Origin: Paenibacillus sp. Root444D2
Lineage (GTDB): Bacteria > Bacillota > Bacilli > Paenibacillales > NBRC-103111
Length of the DNA: 64,000 nt
Assembly (NCBI RefSeq): GCF_001426375.1
Contig: NZ_LMEO01000018.1
Coordinates: 1-64,000, forward strand
Direction of reading: 5' to 3'
A model generated the notes under the pieces. The model made no database searches. It was given only the letters and a program-made list of their open reading frames with translations, and had not been told where the DNA came from. Shown here in pieces: positions 1 through 9,242 of the stretch. Position 1 is the stretch's first letter, and each line of letters begins with the position of its first letter. The translations under genes and the position numbers were made by a program.

Positions 1-91
1 ACGCAAGCATCCTAGCTACAAGGGTGGCTTGGTCCCTCCCGTGGTTGGACTTGCACCAACTAGATAATGCGTGCCTCTGGGCACGCTAAAC

Positions 92-122
92 AAAAAAAGC
101 CGCCCACAAATGTGGGAGGCGC
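92..122 (-). terminator. Rho-independent terminator of the MMPL gene
   Basis: Read on the minus strand, a GC-rich hairpin (arms GCCTCCCACA and TGTGGGCGGC, one mismatch) is followed by a run of seven T. It lies 25 bp past the MMPL stop codon. Confidence 0.85.
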
Positions 123-146
123 CAAATCCAACCATTCACTTCATCC

Positions 147-3100
147 TTATGCAGTTCTACTCTCCGTGGACACTTGCCTAGCCGCTGACTTGCGCTTCAT
201 CCGCAACGCCTCAGGCATAGCCAGCAAAGCCGGCAGCAGCATCGGCAGCAAAATAAAGCAAAGCACGATGAGCCCAACGATCACAGCTACGGCTAGCTCA
301 ATTAGCAGAACTAGACCTGATGGAACCAACGTCGCGAAGGTACCACCGAGGATAACCATAGCCGAGATTACCACGCCGCCTATGTGCTTAGCGGCCTGAA
401 CAATCGCTTTTGACGGCGATAATTCGCCCAGCTCTTTATATCGCATCATCAAGAAGATGCTGTAGTCGACACCGACTGCGATGATAATGATGAAGGAGAA
501 GAACGGTACAAAAGAGGAAACACCGTCTGCCCCGATGATTTTATCTGTAACGATATTGGTAGCGGTCATGGCTACATAGTAGGAAATCACTAAGGACACG
601 ATGATATAGACCGCTGGCCAGAAGGAGCGTATCACGAACAACAGGACAATAAATACGCCAATGATCACGATGATCGCCGTGCTGTTGAACGATTTCAGCT
701 GTGCTTTGTTCGTGTCATAGGTCGTCGAGCTTGGTCCCGCGGCACCGACTTTCGCTTTCTCCAGCACTGTACCTTTCAAGCTAGACACTAACTCGGCGTT
801 AATCCCCTCAATGGTGTCCATAGCCGCTGACGAGTACGGATCATCCTTCAGAATGACGATGAGTTTCGTACTCTTGCGATCTTTGGACATGAAGCTGTCC
901 AGCGATTTACCGAAATCCGCGCTCACAAGCGCTTCTTTCGGAATGAAAAACGTCTTCGAGCTGTTCAGCTGCGTCAGGAACTGGCTCGTTTTGCCGAGCC
1001 CTTCGGACACATCGCCCAGTCCGTTGCCGCTTTGGCCGAGGCCGTCCTTCAGCTGGCTCATCCCACCAGCCAAGCCCGACAAGCCCTCGTTCAGCTTCTG
1101 CTGCCCGTCCTTGACGCTGCCCAGCGCATCATTCAGCTTCGCCATGTTCGCGACGATCTCTTGGCTGCCCGCGCTGCCTTGCTTCAGCCCTTTGGCAAGC
1201 GCCTCTGAGCCGCTCTGCAGGGAAGCCAATCCCGCAGCAAGCTGCGACTGCGCACCGTTAATCTGCGTAAGTCCCGCAGCAGCCTCAGCAAAAGAGCCAT
1301 TCAACTTGGCTGCATTCGCGCCAAGCTCCTTCAGCCCGCCGTTCAGCTGGGCGAGACCGGATTCCAAGCCCTCACCCGTTTGCTTCAGCTTCGTGTAATC
1401 GGCATCTGCCTTCAACTGGCTGTACTTTTCACCCAGCCCGCCAATTAGCCCATTCATCCCAGTTAGCCCCTGCTGAATGCCAGGAAGCTTCCCTTCAATC
1501 TGACGATAGCCGTCAGATAAAGCACTATAACCCTGCTGCAGCTGCGTAAGTCCGCTGCTAATTTTCGACGTGTTAGCCTCGACTTGCGTCATGCCATCCT
1601 TTAAGCTCGCAATGCCCGCAGTTAGCTCACCGGCTCCGTCGGCCCCTTGCGTGATGCCCTTCGATACTTGTCCCAGCGCAACAGTAATCTGGCTGTAGCC
1701 ATCTTGAACCTTGCCGGTTCCGTCAACTAACTGGTCGGTGCCGGACAAATCTGGACTAACCAGTTTGCTCTGCATCAAATTCAAACCATCTTTTATTTGA
1801 TTAACGCCCTTCTGAGAAGCTGTAATTCCTTCTGCAACGGTCGACGTTTGGGTCGAAATATAGAAGTTATCAATCGGCTTCGACTGTGGCTGCGTCACAC
1901 TGGACACCTTATCCACGCCCGGAACACCCTTCAATTTGTCCGTTAGCTTATCAATTGCGGCTAATCCGTCATTATTATCAAGTGCTTTATCATTCTCAAT
2001 CACGACCATGGTCGGCAGCGCTTGACCTCGGCTAAAATGATCCGCTACGAGGCTGAATCCTTTGGTGGATTCATGGCTATTTCCTAACTCTTTCAACTGG
2101 TCAAAAGACAATTTCTGATGGTTAGAAAGGGCAATCGGAATCATCACAATCAGAATAAGCAGCGTTGTGATCACCGGTCTTTTTACCGCAACTGCCGTCA
2201 AGCTCGCCCAAAATTTACTTTCCTTATGCCCGGTTGCGCCCTTGGAAGGCCAATACAGCTTATTGCCTAGTACTTTCATGAGGAAAGGTGTCACGGTCAT
2301 AATTTCAAGCAAGAGCACCGCGGTGCCAATAGCCACCACATTACCTGATTTATAAATACCAAAGTCCGAGAACGTCAAACTCGCGAAAGCGATAAATACC
2401 GTCAGAATACTATAAAAAATCGTTTTCCCAGCCGTTTTATACGTCACAATAATCGCTTCATCCACAGAAAGACCATGGGATAATTCTTCTTTAAACCGAT
2501 TGAATAACAGGATGTTATAGTCAGTTCCAATGCCGAAAAGAATCAAAATCAACAGCATCTCCGTGACACTTGTCACTGGAAACTCAAACTTATCAATAAG
2601 CTGCGCGGCAATCCCCATGGAGCACAAATAGGAAATACCCACAGCAAGCAGCGAGACAATCGGAATAACAACGGAACGGAACATAATGACTAGCACCGCT
2701 AGGATGAAGATAACCGTTAACGCCGCACTTTTGGCCACACCCGATTCGGATGCTTTGATATAATCGTTCTGAATGAAGTCTTCACCTGAGAGGTAGTAGT
2801 CCACGTTCACGTCTTTCAAAACAGCCTCAAACTCCTGTTGAATCTCATCGACATGACGTCCTCTTTTATCCAAACTAAAGCTAGCCATTAATGTCGTCTG
2901 ATCCTCCGAAATAAGTGAGGACTTCGCGTCAGGCAGTGAGAACGGATCAAGCAATTGATTGAACCCAAGCTCCGCTTGATGGTTCTTCATACTCGTAATA
3001 CCTGACTCGATCTGCTTCATATCCGTATCAGACAGTTTATTCGGGTTGTGGAACACGATGATATCGCTAGTCCCCTCAACCCCATTCATTTTATTCAAAA

Positions 3101-3257
3101 TCGATGTAGCAACTTTCGACGGACTATCCTTTGGCAGCGGATCTTGGCCTCTGAGCCCTAAAATGGCATTCACATCAGGTTGAAAAACCGTGAGAACCAC
3201 GGTAGCTACCAGCCACAGGGCGACAATCGTCCAGCGCCATTTAATAATTTGTTTCAT
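147..3257 (-). CDS. MMPL/RND-family membrane exporter with long coiled-coil insert
   Basis: A 1036-residue RND-superfamily transporter of the MMPL (YdfJ-like) type, expected to export lipids or hydrophobic drugs using the proton gradient. Each half has an N-terminal helix, a large outside loop and a six-helix bundle. The membrane Asp motifs are GIGTDYN (about 242-248) and GVDYS (about 929-933). The second outside loop (roughly residues 470-790) is a long series of short repeats of the type QLxxGLxxL, as in YhgE/Pip-type proteins, which makes the protein about 300 residues longer than ordinary YdfJ. It lies 72 bp behind the tetR-type gene on the same strand, with an operator-like site between them. 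The substrate is unknown. Confidence 0.9.
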   Translation of the reverse strand: MKQIIKWRWTIVALWLVATVVLTVFQPDVNAILGLRGQDPLPKDSPSKVATSILNKMNGVEGTSDIIVFHNPNKLSDTDMKQIESGITSMKNHQAELGFNQLLDPFSLPDAKSSLISEDQTTLMASFSLDKRGRHVDEIQQEFEAVLKDVNVDYYLSGEDFIQNDYIKASESGVAKSAALTVIFILAVLVIMFRSVVIPIVSLLAVGISYLCSMGIAAQLIDKFEFPVTSVTEMLLILILFGIGTDYNILLFNRFKEELSHGLSVDEAIIVTYKTAGKTIFYSILTVFIAFASLTFSDFGIYKSGNVVAIGTAVLLLEIMTVTPFLMKVLGNKLYWPSKGATGHKESKFWASLTAVAVKRPVITTLLILIVMIPIALSNHQKLSFDQLKELGNSHESTKGFSLVADHFSRGQALPTMVVIENDKALDNNDGLAAIDKLTDKLKGVPGVDKVSSVTQPQSKPIDNFYISTQTSTVAEGITASQKGVNQIKDGLNLMQSKLVSPDLSGTDQLVDGTGKVQDGYSQITVALGQVSKGITQGADGAGELTAGIASLKDGMTQVEANTSKISSGLTQLQQGYSALSDGYRQIEGKLPGIQQGLTGMNGLIGGLGEKYSQLKADADYTKLKQTGEGLESGLAQLNGGLKELGANAAKLNGSFAEAAAGLTQINGAQSQLAAGLASLQSGSEALAKGLKQGSAGSQEIVANMAKLNDALGSVKDGQQKLNEGLSGLAGGMSQLKDGLGQSGNGLGDVSEGLGKTSQFLTQLNSSKTFFIPKEALVSADFGKSLDSFMSKDRKSTKLIVILKDDPYSSAAMDTIEGINAELVSSLKGTVLEKAKVGAAGPSSTTYDTNKAQLKSFNSTAIIVIIGVFIVLLFVIRSFWPAVYIIVSLVISYYVAMTATNIVTDKIIGADGVSSFVPFFSFIIIIAVGVDYSIFLMMRYKELGELSPSKAIVQAAKHIGGVVISAMVILGGTFATLVPSGLVLLIELAVAVIVGLIVLCFILLPMLLPALLAMPEALRMKRKSAARQVSTESRTA

Positions 3258-3293
3258 CTCTCTAATTCCTCCTCAGATTTACGTAATCGTTAG

Positions 3294-3307
3294 TAAACAA
3301 GCGTTCA
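3294..3307 (-). promoter_or_regulatory. Candidate TetR operator upstream of the MMPL gene
   Basis: The 14-mer TAAACA-NN-CGTTCA is a near palindrome (AACA/CGTT core). The same 14-mer with a different central dinucleotide occurs at 3958-3971 in front of the regulator gene. It is inferred to be the binding site of the adjacent TetR-family protein. Confidence 0.6.
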
Positions 3308-3329
3308 TTTTTGACTCAAAAAAATTTTA

Positions 3330-3953
3330 TCACTGCCCTTGAAGCTTTATTTTTTCTGAAATACCCGCAGAATACAGGTACAACAGTTCATCAACCAGCA
3401 CCTTAATGGTATCGCCATCTTCATAATCGCGCAGAATAAGGCTCATCCCCTCAATAAGCGTAACAGCTAGCATCCGTGCAGATTGCTGCTCATTCACTTC
3501 GAGCGGGCCGGGCGTTTGCTTCGTGGTGGCGAACACGTTCTCCAAAATTTGATATACCAAAGTAATGAGTTCCTGTTTCACGGTTTCGTAGCGTGAGCCT
3601 TCACTCAGATTTAATAGGATGGTCAGCTCAACACTCGATTGCTTGAAAAGTTGCAGAATCGTCGCATCAATTTTACGTAAAATAACGAGATGATCGGCAG
3701 TCTCCTTGCACAATTTGAAATCAACCTCATTCTTGATCTCTAGGGTGTAAGAAGCAAGCTGCTCATAGACGGGTTGAATCAGCTCATAGAATAGGTCTTC
3801 TTTGTTTTTAAAATACCGATAAATGTTGCCTGGTGTAATACCCGCAGCGTCTGCAATATGCCGTATGGAGGCTTTCATATACCCATGTTTCTTGAACTCG
3901 GACAATGCCGCTTGGCGGATACTCTTTTTTACGTCATCTTTTAAAACCTGCAT
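3330..3953 (-). CDS. TetR/AcrR-family transcriptional regulator
   Basis: A 207-residue regulator. The N-terminal helix-turn-helix (about residues 10-55) has the family pattern (IADAAGITPGNIYRYFKNKEDLF). The rest is an all-helical ligand-binding domain with no recognisable signature. It is first in an apparent two-gene unit with the MMPL exporter, the usual arrangement for a repressor that responds to the exporter substrate. Matching palindromes lie directly upstream of this gene and of the exporter, so autorepression plus control of the exporter is likely. Confidence 0.9.
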   Translation of the reverse strand: MQVLKDDVKKSIRQAALSEFKKHGYMKASIRHIADAAGITPGNIYRYFKNKEDLFYELIQPVYEQLASYTLEIKNEVDFKLCKETADHLVILRKIDATILQLFKQSSVELTILLNLSEGSRYETVKQELITLVYQILENVFATTKQTPGPLEVNEQQSARMLAVTLIEGMSLILRDYEDGDTIKVLVDELLYLYSAGISEKIKLQGQ

Positions 3954-3957
3954 ATAA

Positions 3958-3971
3958 TAAACACCCGTTCA
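3958..3971 (-). promoter_or_regulatory. Candidate TetR operator upstream of its own gene
   Basis: Second copy of the 14-mer TAAACA-NN-CGTTCA, 5 bp upstream of the regulator start codon, so it would overlap the leader or promoter. See the matching site at 3294-3307. Confidence 0.6.
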
Positions 3972-4034
3972 CTTTTTGTCGTAATGGAATGATTATAACG
4001 TGTGTACTTCCTTTTTTGCAAGCATGGAATCAAA

Positions 4035-4073
4035 GAAAAAAAGCCAACAACCTAAGCAGCGCTCTGCTTAAGG
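4035..4073 (-). terminator. Probable terminator of the desaturase gene
   Basis: On the minus strand an 8-bp stem (TTAAGCAG / CTGCTTAG) is followed, after a short spacer, by seven T. The spacer makes it less than ideal. Confidence 0.5.
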
Positions 4074-4094
4074 CCGTCGACTCTTCTTTAAGAC

Positions 4095-5129
4095 TTACTC
4101 TGCCTTAGTTTTGAGTGTCTCGATCATTCTTTTCGACTTGAAAGGCTTGAGATCTTTGAACTGTATGAACTTCTTCGTTTCCTCGTTCCAAATACGGAAC
4201 TTAAGGGATTCCAAGCTTGTCTTCAATGTAATTGTCTGCACTTTGCGAAGCTCAGCGTTCTTGTTATGAACCTTTTCCAAATAGTAATTAGGAACTCGCG
4301 GGCTCAGATGATGAATATGGTGAAAGCCAATATTACCTGTGATCCAGTGCAGAATTCTAGGCAATTTGTAGAAAGAGCTTCCATGCATAGCCGCTTTCAT
4401 ATAATCCCATTCTCCGTCATGCTCATAGTACGAGTCTTCATAGTTGTGCTGAACGTAGAAAAGCCAAATCCCAGCCATACCTGAAATTAAAAACATCGGA
4501 CCCTGGACTAGGAGGAATGATTGCCAACCCATACCTGAGCAAAGCAGTGCAATGCTCCCAAAGATACCCAAGTTCGTGATGTACGTATTCATACGTTCTT
4601 TCATTCCTGCGCGTTTGCGGTTAAAACGGTAATCAATCAAAAAGATGAAAATGGGTCCGACAATAAACATCACAATCGGATTTCTGTAAACCCGATAATA
4701 TAGTCTTCTAGCCGGAGAAGATGCCATATATTCGTCAACCGTTAGTGTCCATATATCGCCGACACCTCTACGATCCAAATTACCGCTGGATGCGTGATGG
4801 ACGGAGTGGGTATGACGCCACTGATGATAAGGGACAAACGTCAAAATACCTGTTAATGTACCAACAATTTCATTCGCGATTTTATTTTTGAAAAAAGATT
4901 TGTGGCAGCAATCATGGAAAATAATAAAGATTCGAATTAGGAATCCTGCTGCAATAATATCTAACACGAACGTGAGCCAGATAGAAACCGATAGACTTAG
5001 GAAGGCGAAATACCAAAGTACAAAAAAGGGTCCTAATGTATTAATGATTTGCCACACACTGATCTTCATATGTGGTCTTTCGTAAGGCGCGATGTCAGAC
5101 CGCCACCCACCTTTGTCTTGTTGAGTCAT
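4095..5129 (-). CDS. Membrane fatty acid desaturase
   Basis: A 344-residue membrane di-iron desaturase that introduces a cis double bond into membrane lipid acyl chains. All three histidine boxes are present: HDCCH (72-76), HTHSVHH (106-112) and HHIHH (270-274). Hydrophobic segments lie before box 1 and between boxes 2 and 3. The length matches Bacillus Des (about 350 residues). No DesK/DesR two-component pair is adjacent, so cold control cannot be inferred from context. It stands alone between the TetR unit and a gene-free repeat region. Confidence 0.92.
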   Translation of the reverse strand: MTQQDKGGWRSDIAPYERPHMKISVWQIINTLGPFFVLWYFAFLSLSVSIWLTFVLDIIAAGFLIRIFIIFHDCCHKSFFKNKIANEIVGTLTGILTFVPYHQWRHTHSVHHASSGNLDRRGVGDIWTLTVDEYMASSPARRLYYRVYRNPIVMFIVGPIFIFLIDYRFNRKRAGMKERMNTYITNLGIFGSIALLCSGMGWQSFLLVQGPMFLISGMAGIWLFYVQHNYEDSYYEHDGEWDYMKAAMHGSSFYKLPRILHWITGNIGFHHIHHLSPRVPNYYLEKVHNKNAELRKVQTITLKTSLESLKFRIWNEETKKFIQFKDLKPFKSKRMIETLKTKAE

Positions 5130-5913
5130 TCTAATTAAAGCTCCTTCTCTCCGTTTCGTACCGGACTGATTTGTGCCACCTGATGTAGTACGTTGGGAAT
5201 TTAATTAAGTTCCCTTTATAAGAGAAGAAATGTTACATTGCCCTCTCATCATAAGTTCCATAAAGCTTTTTGTAAAATGCAATATAAGTCAAAGCTGCAT
5301 TAGACCCTATTTTTTACTATTCTGCACAACCCAAAAATCATCCTGCGAATGGCAACCTAACCCTTATTTTCCCATAAAAAGAGGTTTCTCATACGGAATA
5401 AAATACAAACCGCCTTCCACACTTATGAGATCTTCGATTCATTCATCCATCTTTCTCTACATTGGGGTGGCTCAGATCGGGATCAATTATCATCATGCTC
5501 GCTTGAGGTTGCTAAATGAATGAATCCCTATTCGCGGTAGAATAATGTTGTAAAAAGCGCAACAATTGCTGCCTAGATCCAGCCTCTCACCCTTCGATGT
5601 TGCATCATGTACAACATTGGTAATCACTATAGCCCATCTGCCTCACGAAAGCTGAATGACTCTAAAATCGCATTATGGAGTTATGATGAATACCAGTTGT
5701 GAAATAATCGACAGTCTCCTTATTACAACATTAGGCGAACAAATCGTCGTTATACCCTTCAAATGTTGCAAAAAATAAAAAAATACAATTATCTCTCCCA
5801 AAATTAGCTCCACACCCTTTTCATATGCCTTTTACTCCTAGCTTGACCCATTTAAGCGTGCCTTACTTAATACTGGTATAGTAGTGTATATAAAAAAAAT
5901 GGAGGTCTATTCA
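5130..5913. other. Gene-free region with dispersed-repeat copy A
   Basis: No credible gene. The first 300 bp should hold the desaturase promoter but no element is convincing. From 5436 to about 5720 the sequence is related to 43904-44400: an inverted pair GATTCATTCAT (5436-5446) and ATGAATGAATC (5516-5526), then modules rich in GTTGTA/GCAAC and GTTGCA/TACAAC, then a segment ending in GAATACCAGTTGTGA. Short reading frames here are not conserved between copies in any obvious way. Confidence 0.6.
5436..5720 (+). repeat. Dispersed intergenic repeat, copy A (partner at 43904-44400)
   Basis: Shares, in the same order as copy D at 43.9 kb, the inverted pair GATTCATTCAT/ATGAATGAATC, a GTTGTA-n6-GCAACAATT block, the string GTTGCATCATGTACAACA, the block CATTGGTAA-C-CTATAGCCCAT and GAATACCAGTTGTGA. 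Copy A lacks the about 100-bp atpG-like insertion found in copy D. Confidence 0.7.
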
Positions 5914-6909
5914 ATGATACCTATATCTGTTTTGGACTTGGCTCCCGTTATTGCTGGCGGTACGCCAAGAGATTCATTTCTCCGTTCCGTTGATTTAGCC
6001 AAACACGTTGAAAAGTGGGGCTACCATAGATATTGGCTCGCCGAACATCATAATATGCCGGGTATTGCCAGCTCCGCCACATCACTCGTCATCGGGTATG
6101 TCGCTATGGCTACGGAAAAGATTCGCGTAGGCTCCGGCGGCATTATGCTGCCTAACCACGCACCGCTCGTCATCGCCGAGCAGTTTGGGACGCTGGAATC
6201 GATGTTTCCGGGACGCATCGATCTTGGTTTAGGGCGTGCGCCTGGCTCCGATCAGCCTGCGGCAAGAGCGCTTCGCCGCGGCTTAGGCAGCGACGGCCAT
6301 AACTTCCCGGAGCAGCTGAGCGAGCTCCGCGGCTATCTCAACCCGGCGCTGGGTACGGGTGTACCGGGCGTGCGCGCCGTGCCGGGCGAAGGACTGGACA
6401 TCCCGATCTGGCTGCTCGGATCGAGTGATTTCAGCGCCCAGCTGGCTGGTCAACTGGGGCTTCCTTTCGCTTTCGCCAGCCACTTTGCTCCGGATTATTT
6501 GCTGGCAGCTCTTGATCTGTACCGCCGTCAGTTCCACCCGTCGGGTGCGCTTGAGAAGCCGTACGCGATGGTCGGCGTTAACATTATTGCTGCCGAAACC
6601 GATGAGGAAGCTCAGCATTTGGCGACTTCGCAGCACCAGCAGTTTCTGAACATCGTGCGCGGCCGTCCTGGCATGTTGAGCCCTCCCGTGGACAGCATGG
6701 AGTCCCTATGGAGTCCTCAAGAGAAAGCTTACGTTCACAAAGCCCTAAGCTTCTCCATCGTAGGCAGTAAAAACACCGTTCGAGAGAAGCTTGCTAAGCT
6801 GCAGCAGCAAACTGCAGCCGATGAGTGGATCATCGCCGGCCAAATTTATGATCACAACGCTCGCTTGAGGTCCTATGAAATTGTGGCGGAGGTTGTCAAA
6901 GAGATCTAG
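5914..6909 (+). CDS. LLM-class flavin-dependent oxidoreductase
   Basis: A 331-residue luciferase-like monooxygenase of the group often labelled MsnO8-type. The N-terminal strand (PISVLDLAP) and the segment [17 protein letters not shown] are typical of the TIM-barrel family using reduced [15 protein letters not shown] is another family block. The ATG at 5914 is chosen because GGAGG lies 9 bp upstream; an in-frame GTG at 5884 has no ribosome site. The substrate cannot be predicted. A broken MFS transporter gene follows immediately. Confidence 0.88.
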   Translation: MIPISVLDLAPVIAGGTPRDSFLRSVDLAKHVEKWGYHRYWLAEHHNMPGIASSATSLVIGYVAMATEKIRVGSGGIMLPNHAPLVIAEQFGTLESMFPGRIDLGLGRAPGSDQPAARALRRGLGSDGHNFPEQLSELRGYLNPALGTGVPGVRAVPGEGLDIPIWLLGSSDFSAQLAGQLGLPFAFASHFAPDYLLAALDLYRRQFHPSGALEKPYAMVGVNIIAAETDEEAQHLATSQHQQFLNIVRGRPGMLSPPVDSMESLWSPQEKAYVHKALSFSIVGSKNTVREKLAKLQQQTAADEWIIAGQIYDHNARLRSYEIVAEVVKEI

Positions 6910-6914
6910 AGAGG

Positions 6915-7160
6915 TTGGAGTTCATTATAATGAGTCAGCATCAAGCAACGATTGGGAGCCACGCCACAAGAGGGCGGTTCCCGATTTCTCCAAACCTTGG
7001 CAATGCTAGCGGTGCTTTTATTGGCGGGTGGGTCATCACCCATATAGCGCTTACCTTTTTGCCTTGGGCGGGAGCCCTGCTGCCGGTTCTTGGATTGATC
7101 CTTGGTTTAGTCAGCATAGACAGGACCTGCGATAGAAACTGGGTTCGGCTTAAAAAGTGA
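6915..7160 (+). pseudogene. Remnant of an MFS transporter, C-terminal end only
   Basis: The reading frame encodes about 50 residues (NLGNASGAFIGGWVITH onward) that match the last transmembrane helices of the intact MFS protein at 29595-30794, preceded by about 28 unrelated residues. The missing first 340 or so residues show this is a truncated gene. An ATG at 6930 has a modest ribosome site (GAGG), so a short peptide could be made. The nucleotide sequence differs clearly from the intact gene, so it derives from a different paralogue. Confidence 0.75.
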
Positions 7161-7169
7161 ACATAGCAA

Positions 7170-7203
7170 AAAGAGGGCACCCCTGCATGGGAGTGTTCTC
7201 TTG
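7170..7203 (-). terminator. Terminator of the RodA-like gene
   Basis: On the minus strand the hairpin AAGAG-n-CAC-n-CC / GG-n-GTG-n-CTCTT ends in a run of five T. The opposite strand could serve weakly for the MFS remnant. Confidence 0.75.
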
Positions 7204-7220
7204 ATTATGACTGACTCACC

Positions 7221-8399
7221 TTATTTGACATGGTTTATTAATGAATGATTTCTATCTTCTACGTCTATATCATCATAGATTTTTATACTTAGAACAAAGC
7301 CAATAGATATCATGTTGATCAAAAGCGAGGTCCCTCCATAGCTGATAAACGGAAGGGTGATCCCTGTAATCGGCATGATACCGATCAGCATCCCAATGTT
7401 TTCGAAAACTTGAAACAGAAACATAGCTGTAATACCGCCAATAATGTATATGCCTGTTTGGCTGCGGATGTTCAGCGCGATAGTGATCATTCGATAAATG
7501 AGAAGAAAGTAAAGTATGAGTAAAACGGATGCTCCTATAAATCCAAATTCTTCTCCCACGACAACGAATATGGAATCTGAATATGTATATGGGACTTGAC
7601 CGCTTTGGACTGAGGTTCCATGAAGGTAGCCATCTCCTTCTAAGGATCCTGATCCGATTGCTTTAACCGATTGTTTCATGTGATAGGTTGCTTTCTCAGA
7701 AGCTTGGTCTGGCAAAAGGACAGCATCAACTCTATCCAACCAATACGCTTTATGTTTAGATGCCATGAATTGCTTTACTTCCTCATGGTATTTTATATAG
7801 CTGTACAGGGAGCTTCCGCTTACGATTATGATAATGACTAGGCCGATCAGAGCATGCTTGTAGTTAATATGGCCGAACCAACAGACTACAATGAAAATGA
7901 CCAGATATCCGATAGAATTACCGAGATCCGGCTGCATTAGAACCAAGAGAAAAGGAACTAACGTAATAACACCCATCGGCAGTATTTCCTTGAACAGACT
8001 AAGGGTCTCGACTTCTCTTCTGGACAGAAAATACGACAAAAACAAGATCAAAATGAGCTTACAAAGCTCTGCCGGCTGAAAGCTGATCCCGCCAGGAAGA
8101 GTGAACCAACCCTGAGCATTGTTGAGAGTATTCCCTTTAAAAAACAATAAGACCAACAGTCCCAGCCCAATGAAATAGTACAGCGGCGAGAACCGCAATA
8201 AGAGTTTATAGTTGACAAACAGCATCGAAAATAAGACTACAAACCCCAACCCGTAAAAATACATCATTTTAATATACGATTGTGAAAAGTCTGGAACTGT
8301 CCGCGTCGCACTGTAGATGCAGAATATACTAATGATCATAAAGATGAGCAGCAGCAACAAAATAATGGCATCCAACCCTTTTATTATCCGCTTCAACAT
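7221..8399 (-). CDS. RodA/FtsW/SpoVE-family peptidoglycan polymerase (SEDS)
   Basis: A 392-residue polytopic membrane protein with about ten hydrophobic segments. SEDS proteins polymerise lipid II into glycan strands together with a class B penicillin-binding protein. Family blocks seen are QPDLGNSIGY, SDSIFVVVGEEFGFIGA (its Asp aligns with the catalytic Asp of RodA) and TGITLPFISYGGTSLL. No class B PBP gene is adjacent, so the partner must be elsewhere. The size fits RodA or a sporulation paralogue; which one cannot be decided. Confidence 0.92.
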   Translation of the reverse strand: MLKRIIKGLDAIILLLLLIFMIISIFCIYSATRTVPDFSQSYIKMMYFYGLGFVVLFSMLFVNYKLLLRFSPLYYFIGLGLLVLLFFKGNTLNNAQGWFTLPGGISFQPAELCKLILILFLSYFLSRREVETLSLFKEILPMGVITLVPFLLVLMQPDLGNSIGYLVIFIVVCWFGHINYKHALIGLVIIIIVSGSSLYSYIKYHEEVKQFMASKHKAYWLDRVDAVLLPDQASEKATYHMKQSVKAIGSGSLEGDGYLHGTSVQSGQVPYTYSDSIFVVVGEEFGFIGASVLLILYFLLIYRMITIALNIRSQTGIYIIGGITAMFLFQVFENIGMLIGIMPITGITLPFISYGGTSLLINMISIGFVLSIKIYDDIDVEDRNHSLINHVK

Positions 8400-8530
8400 G
8401 AAGGCTATTTGCGTTCCCCTGAAAATACTTACAATAACAAATCACCTATTTCTATATAAGGTTACGAAAGATACATAGAGTAGACGATTCGGTTTTACAA
8501 ATAGTTACATTTTTGTAGATAAAAAATGGG

Positions 8531-8588
8531 AAAAAGCCCCCGTAGTCCATTTTTCTTTCGAAAGAAAGATAGTGGGCCACGAGGGCTT
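8531..8588 (-). terminator. Terminator of the mhq-like operon
   Basis: Long imperfect hairpin (outer arms AAGCCCTCGTGG and CCA-n-ACGGGGGCTT on the minus strand, with an inner CTTTC/GAAAG stem) followed by T residues, 12 bp after the flavin reductase stop. Confidence 0.8.
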
Positions 8589-8599
8589 ACCTATTTATT

Positions 8600-9211
8600 T
8601 CAAACGGGACGATCCATAGCAAATTGTTCTCCCAATTTCGCATACCAGTTACCGGCTAATCGACTGACTGGTTTAAGTCCATTCGGGTCAATATGACCAT
8701 TCTCATATAAGGACTCAGCAATATGAAACTGTACGACTCTACCGATTAATAAATCGGCTGCAGGTGCTTCGTCTGTTCCGCCAAGCGTTATAACTTGCTC
8801 CAGAACACATTCCATGCGAATGCTCGCTTCGGCGATGCCCGGTACTGCAATCTTATCACTCGCGACGGGTGTAAGTCCGGCTAAAGCAACTTCGCTTTCA
8901 CTTGGCGCTAGCACAGCAGCGGTTTGGTTAATCTGGTCGATGTACGATTCGTCTGAGATGTGAACAACGAATGCTCCAGTATCGATGGCATTTCGCGAAG
9001 TATCTTTGCGAACACCCTGTTTCCTCTGCACGGAGATAGCGACCATTGGAGGATTCGCCGTCACAATTGTAAAGTAACTATACGGTGCTGCGTTGAGTAC
9101 ACCCTCTGGAGATAGGGATGTAACAAATGCGATCGGCCTAGGAATTATGCTGCCTATCATTAGCTTATAGTTTTCCCGCTCACTTTGATTTGAGGGATCA
9201 ATGGATCTCAC
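8600..9211 (-). CDS. Flavin reductase-like FMN-binding protein
   Basis: A 203-residue flavin reductase-like split-barrel protein. The N-terminal block YKLMIGSIIPRPIAFVTS followed by NAAPYSYFTIV is characteristic of FMN-binding members. It is the last gene of the unit DoxX - ring-cleaving dioxygenase - hydrolase - this gene, 31 bp behind the hydrolase. In this context it may supply reduced flavin for, or directly reduce, quinone-type electrophiles; that role is inferred from neighbours only. Confidence 0.85.
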   Translation of the reverse strand: MRSIDPSNQSERENYKLMIGSIIPRPIAFVTSLSPEGVLNAAPYSYFTIVTANPPMVAISVQRKQGVRKDTSRNAIDTGAFVVHISDESYIDQINQTAAVLAPSESEVALAGLTPVASDKIAVPGIAEASIRMECVLEQVITLGGTDEAPAADLLIGRVVQFHIAESLYENGHIDPNGLKPVSRLAGNWYAKLGEQFAMDRPV

Positions 9212-9242
9212 AACGCATCTCCCACCTTTACCAGACTCGGTC

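Noticed and set aside
1..90. Possible end of an insertion sequence, with a perfect GCGTGCC/GGCACGC hairpin at 69-86
   Set aside because: Too little sequence to identify a transposase or terminal repeat; it may equally be the end of a gene outside the window.
811..1398. 195-codon plus-strand frame
   Set aside because: Antisense of the repeat-rich MMPL insert; Ser/Pro/Ala-rich composition is an artefact of the opposite strand.
5230..5523. 97-codon plus-strand frame in the gene-free region
   Set aside because: Runs through the repeat and is not maintained in the related copy at 43.9 kb; composition is not protein-like.
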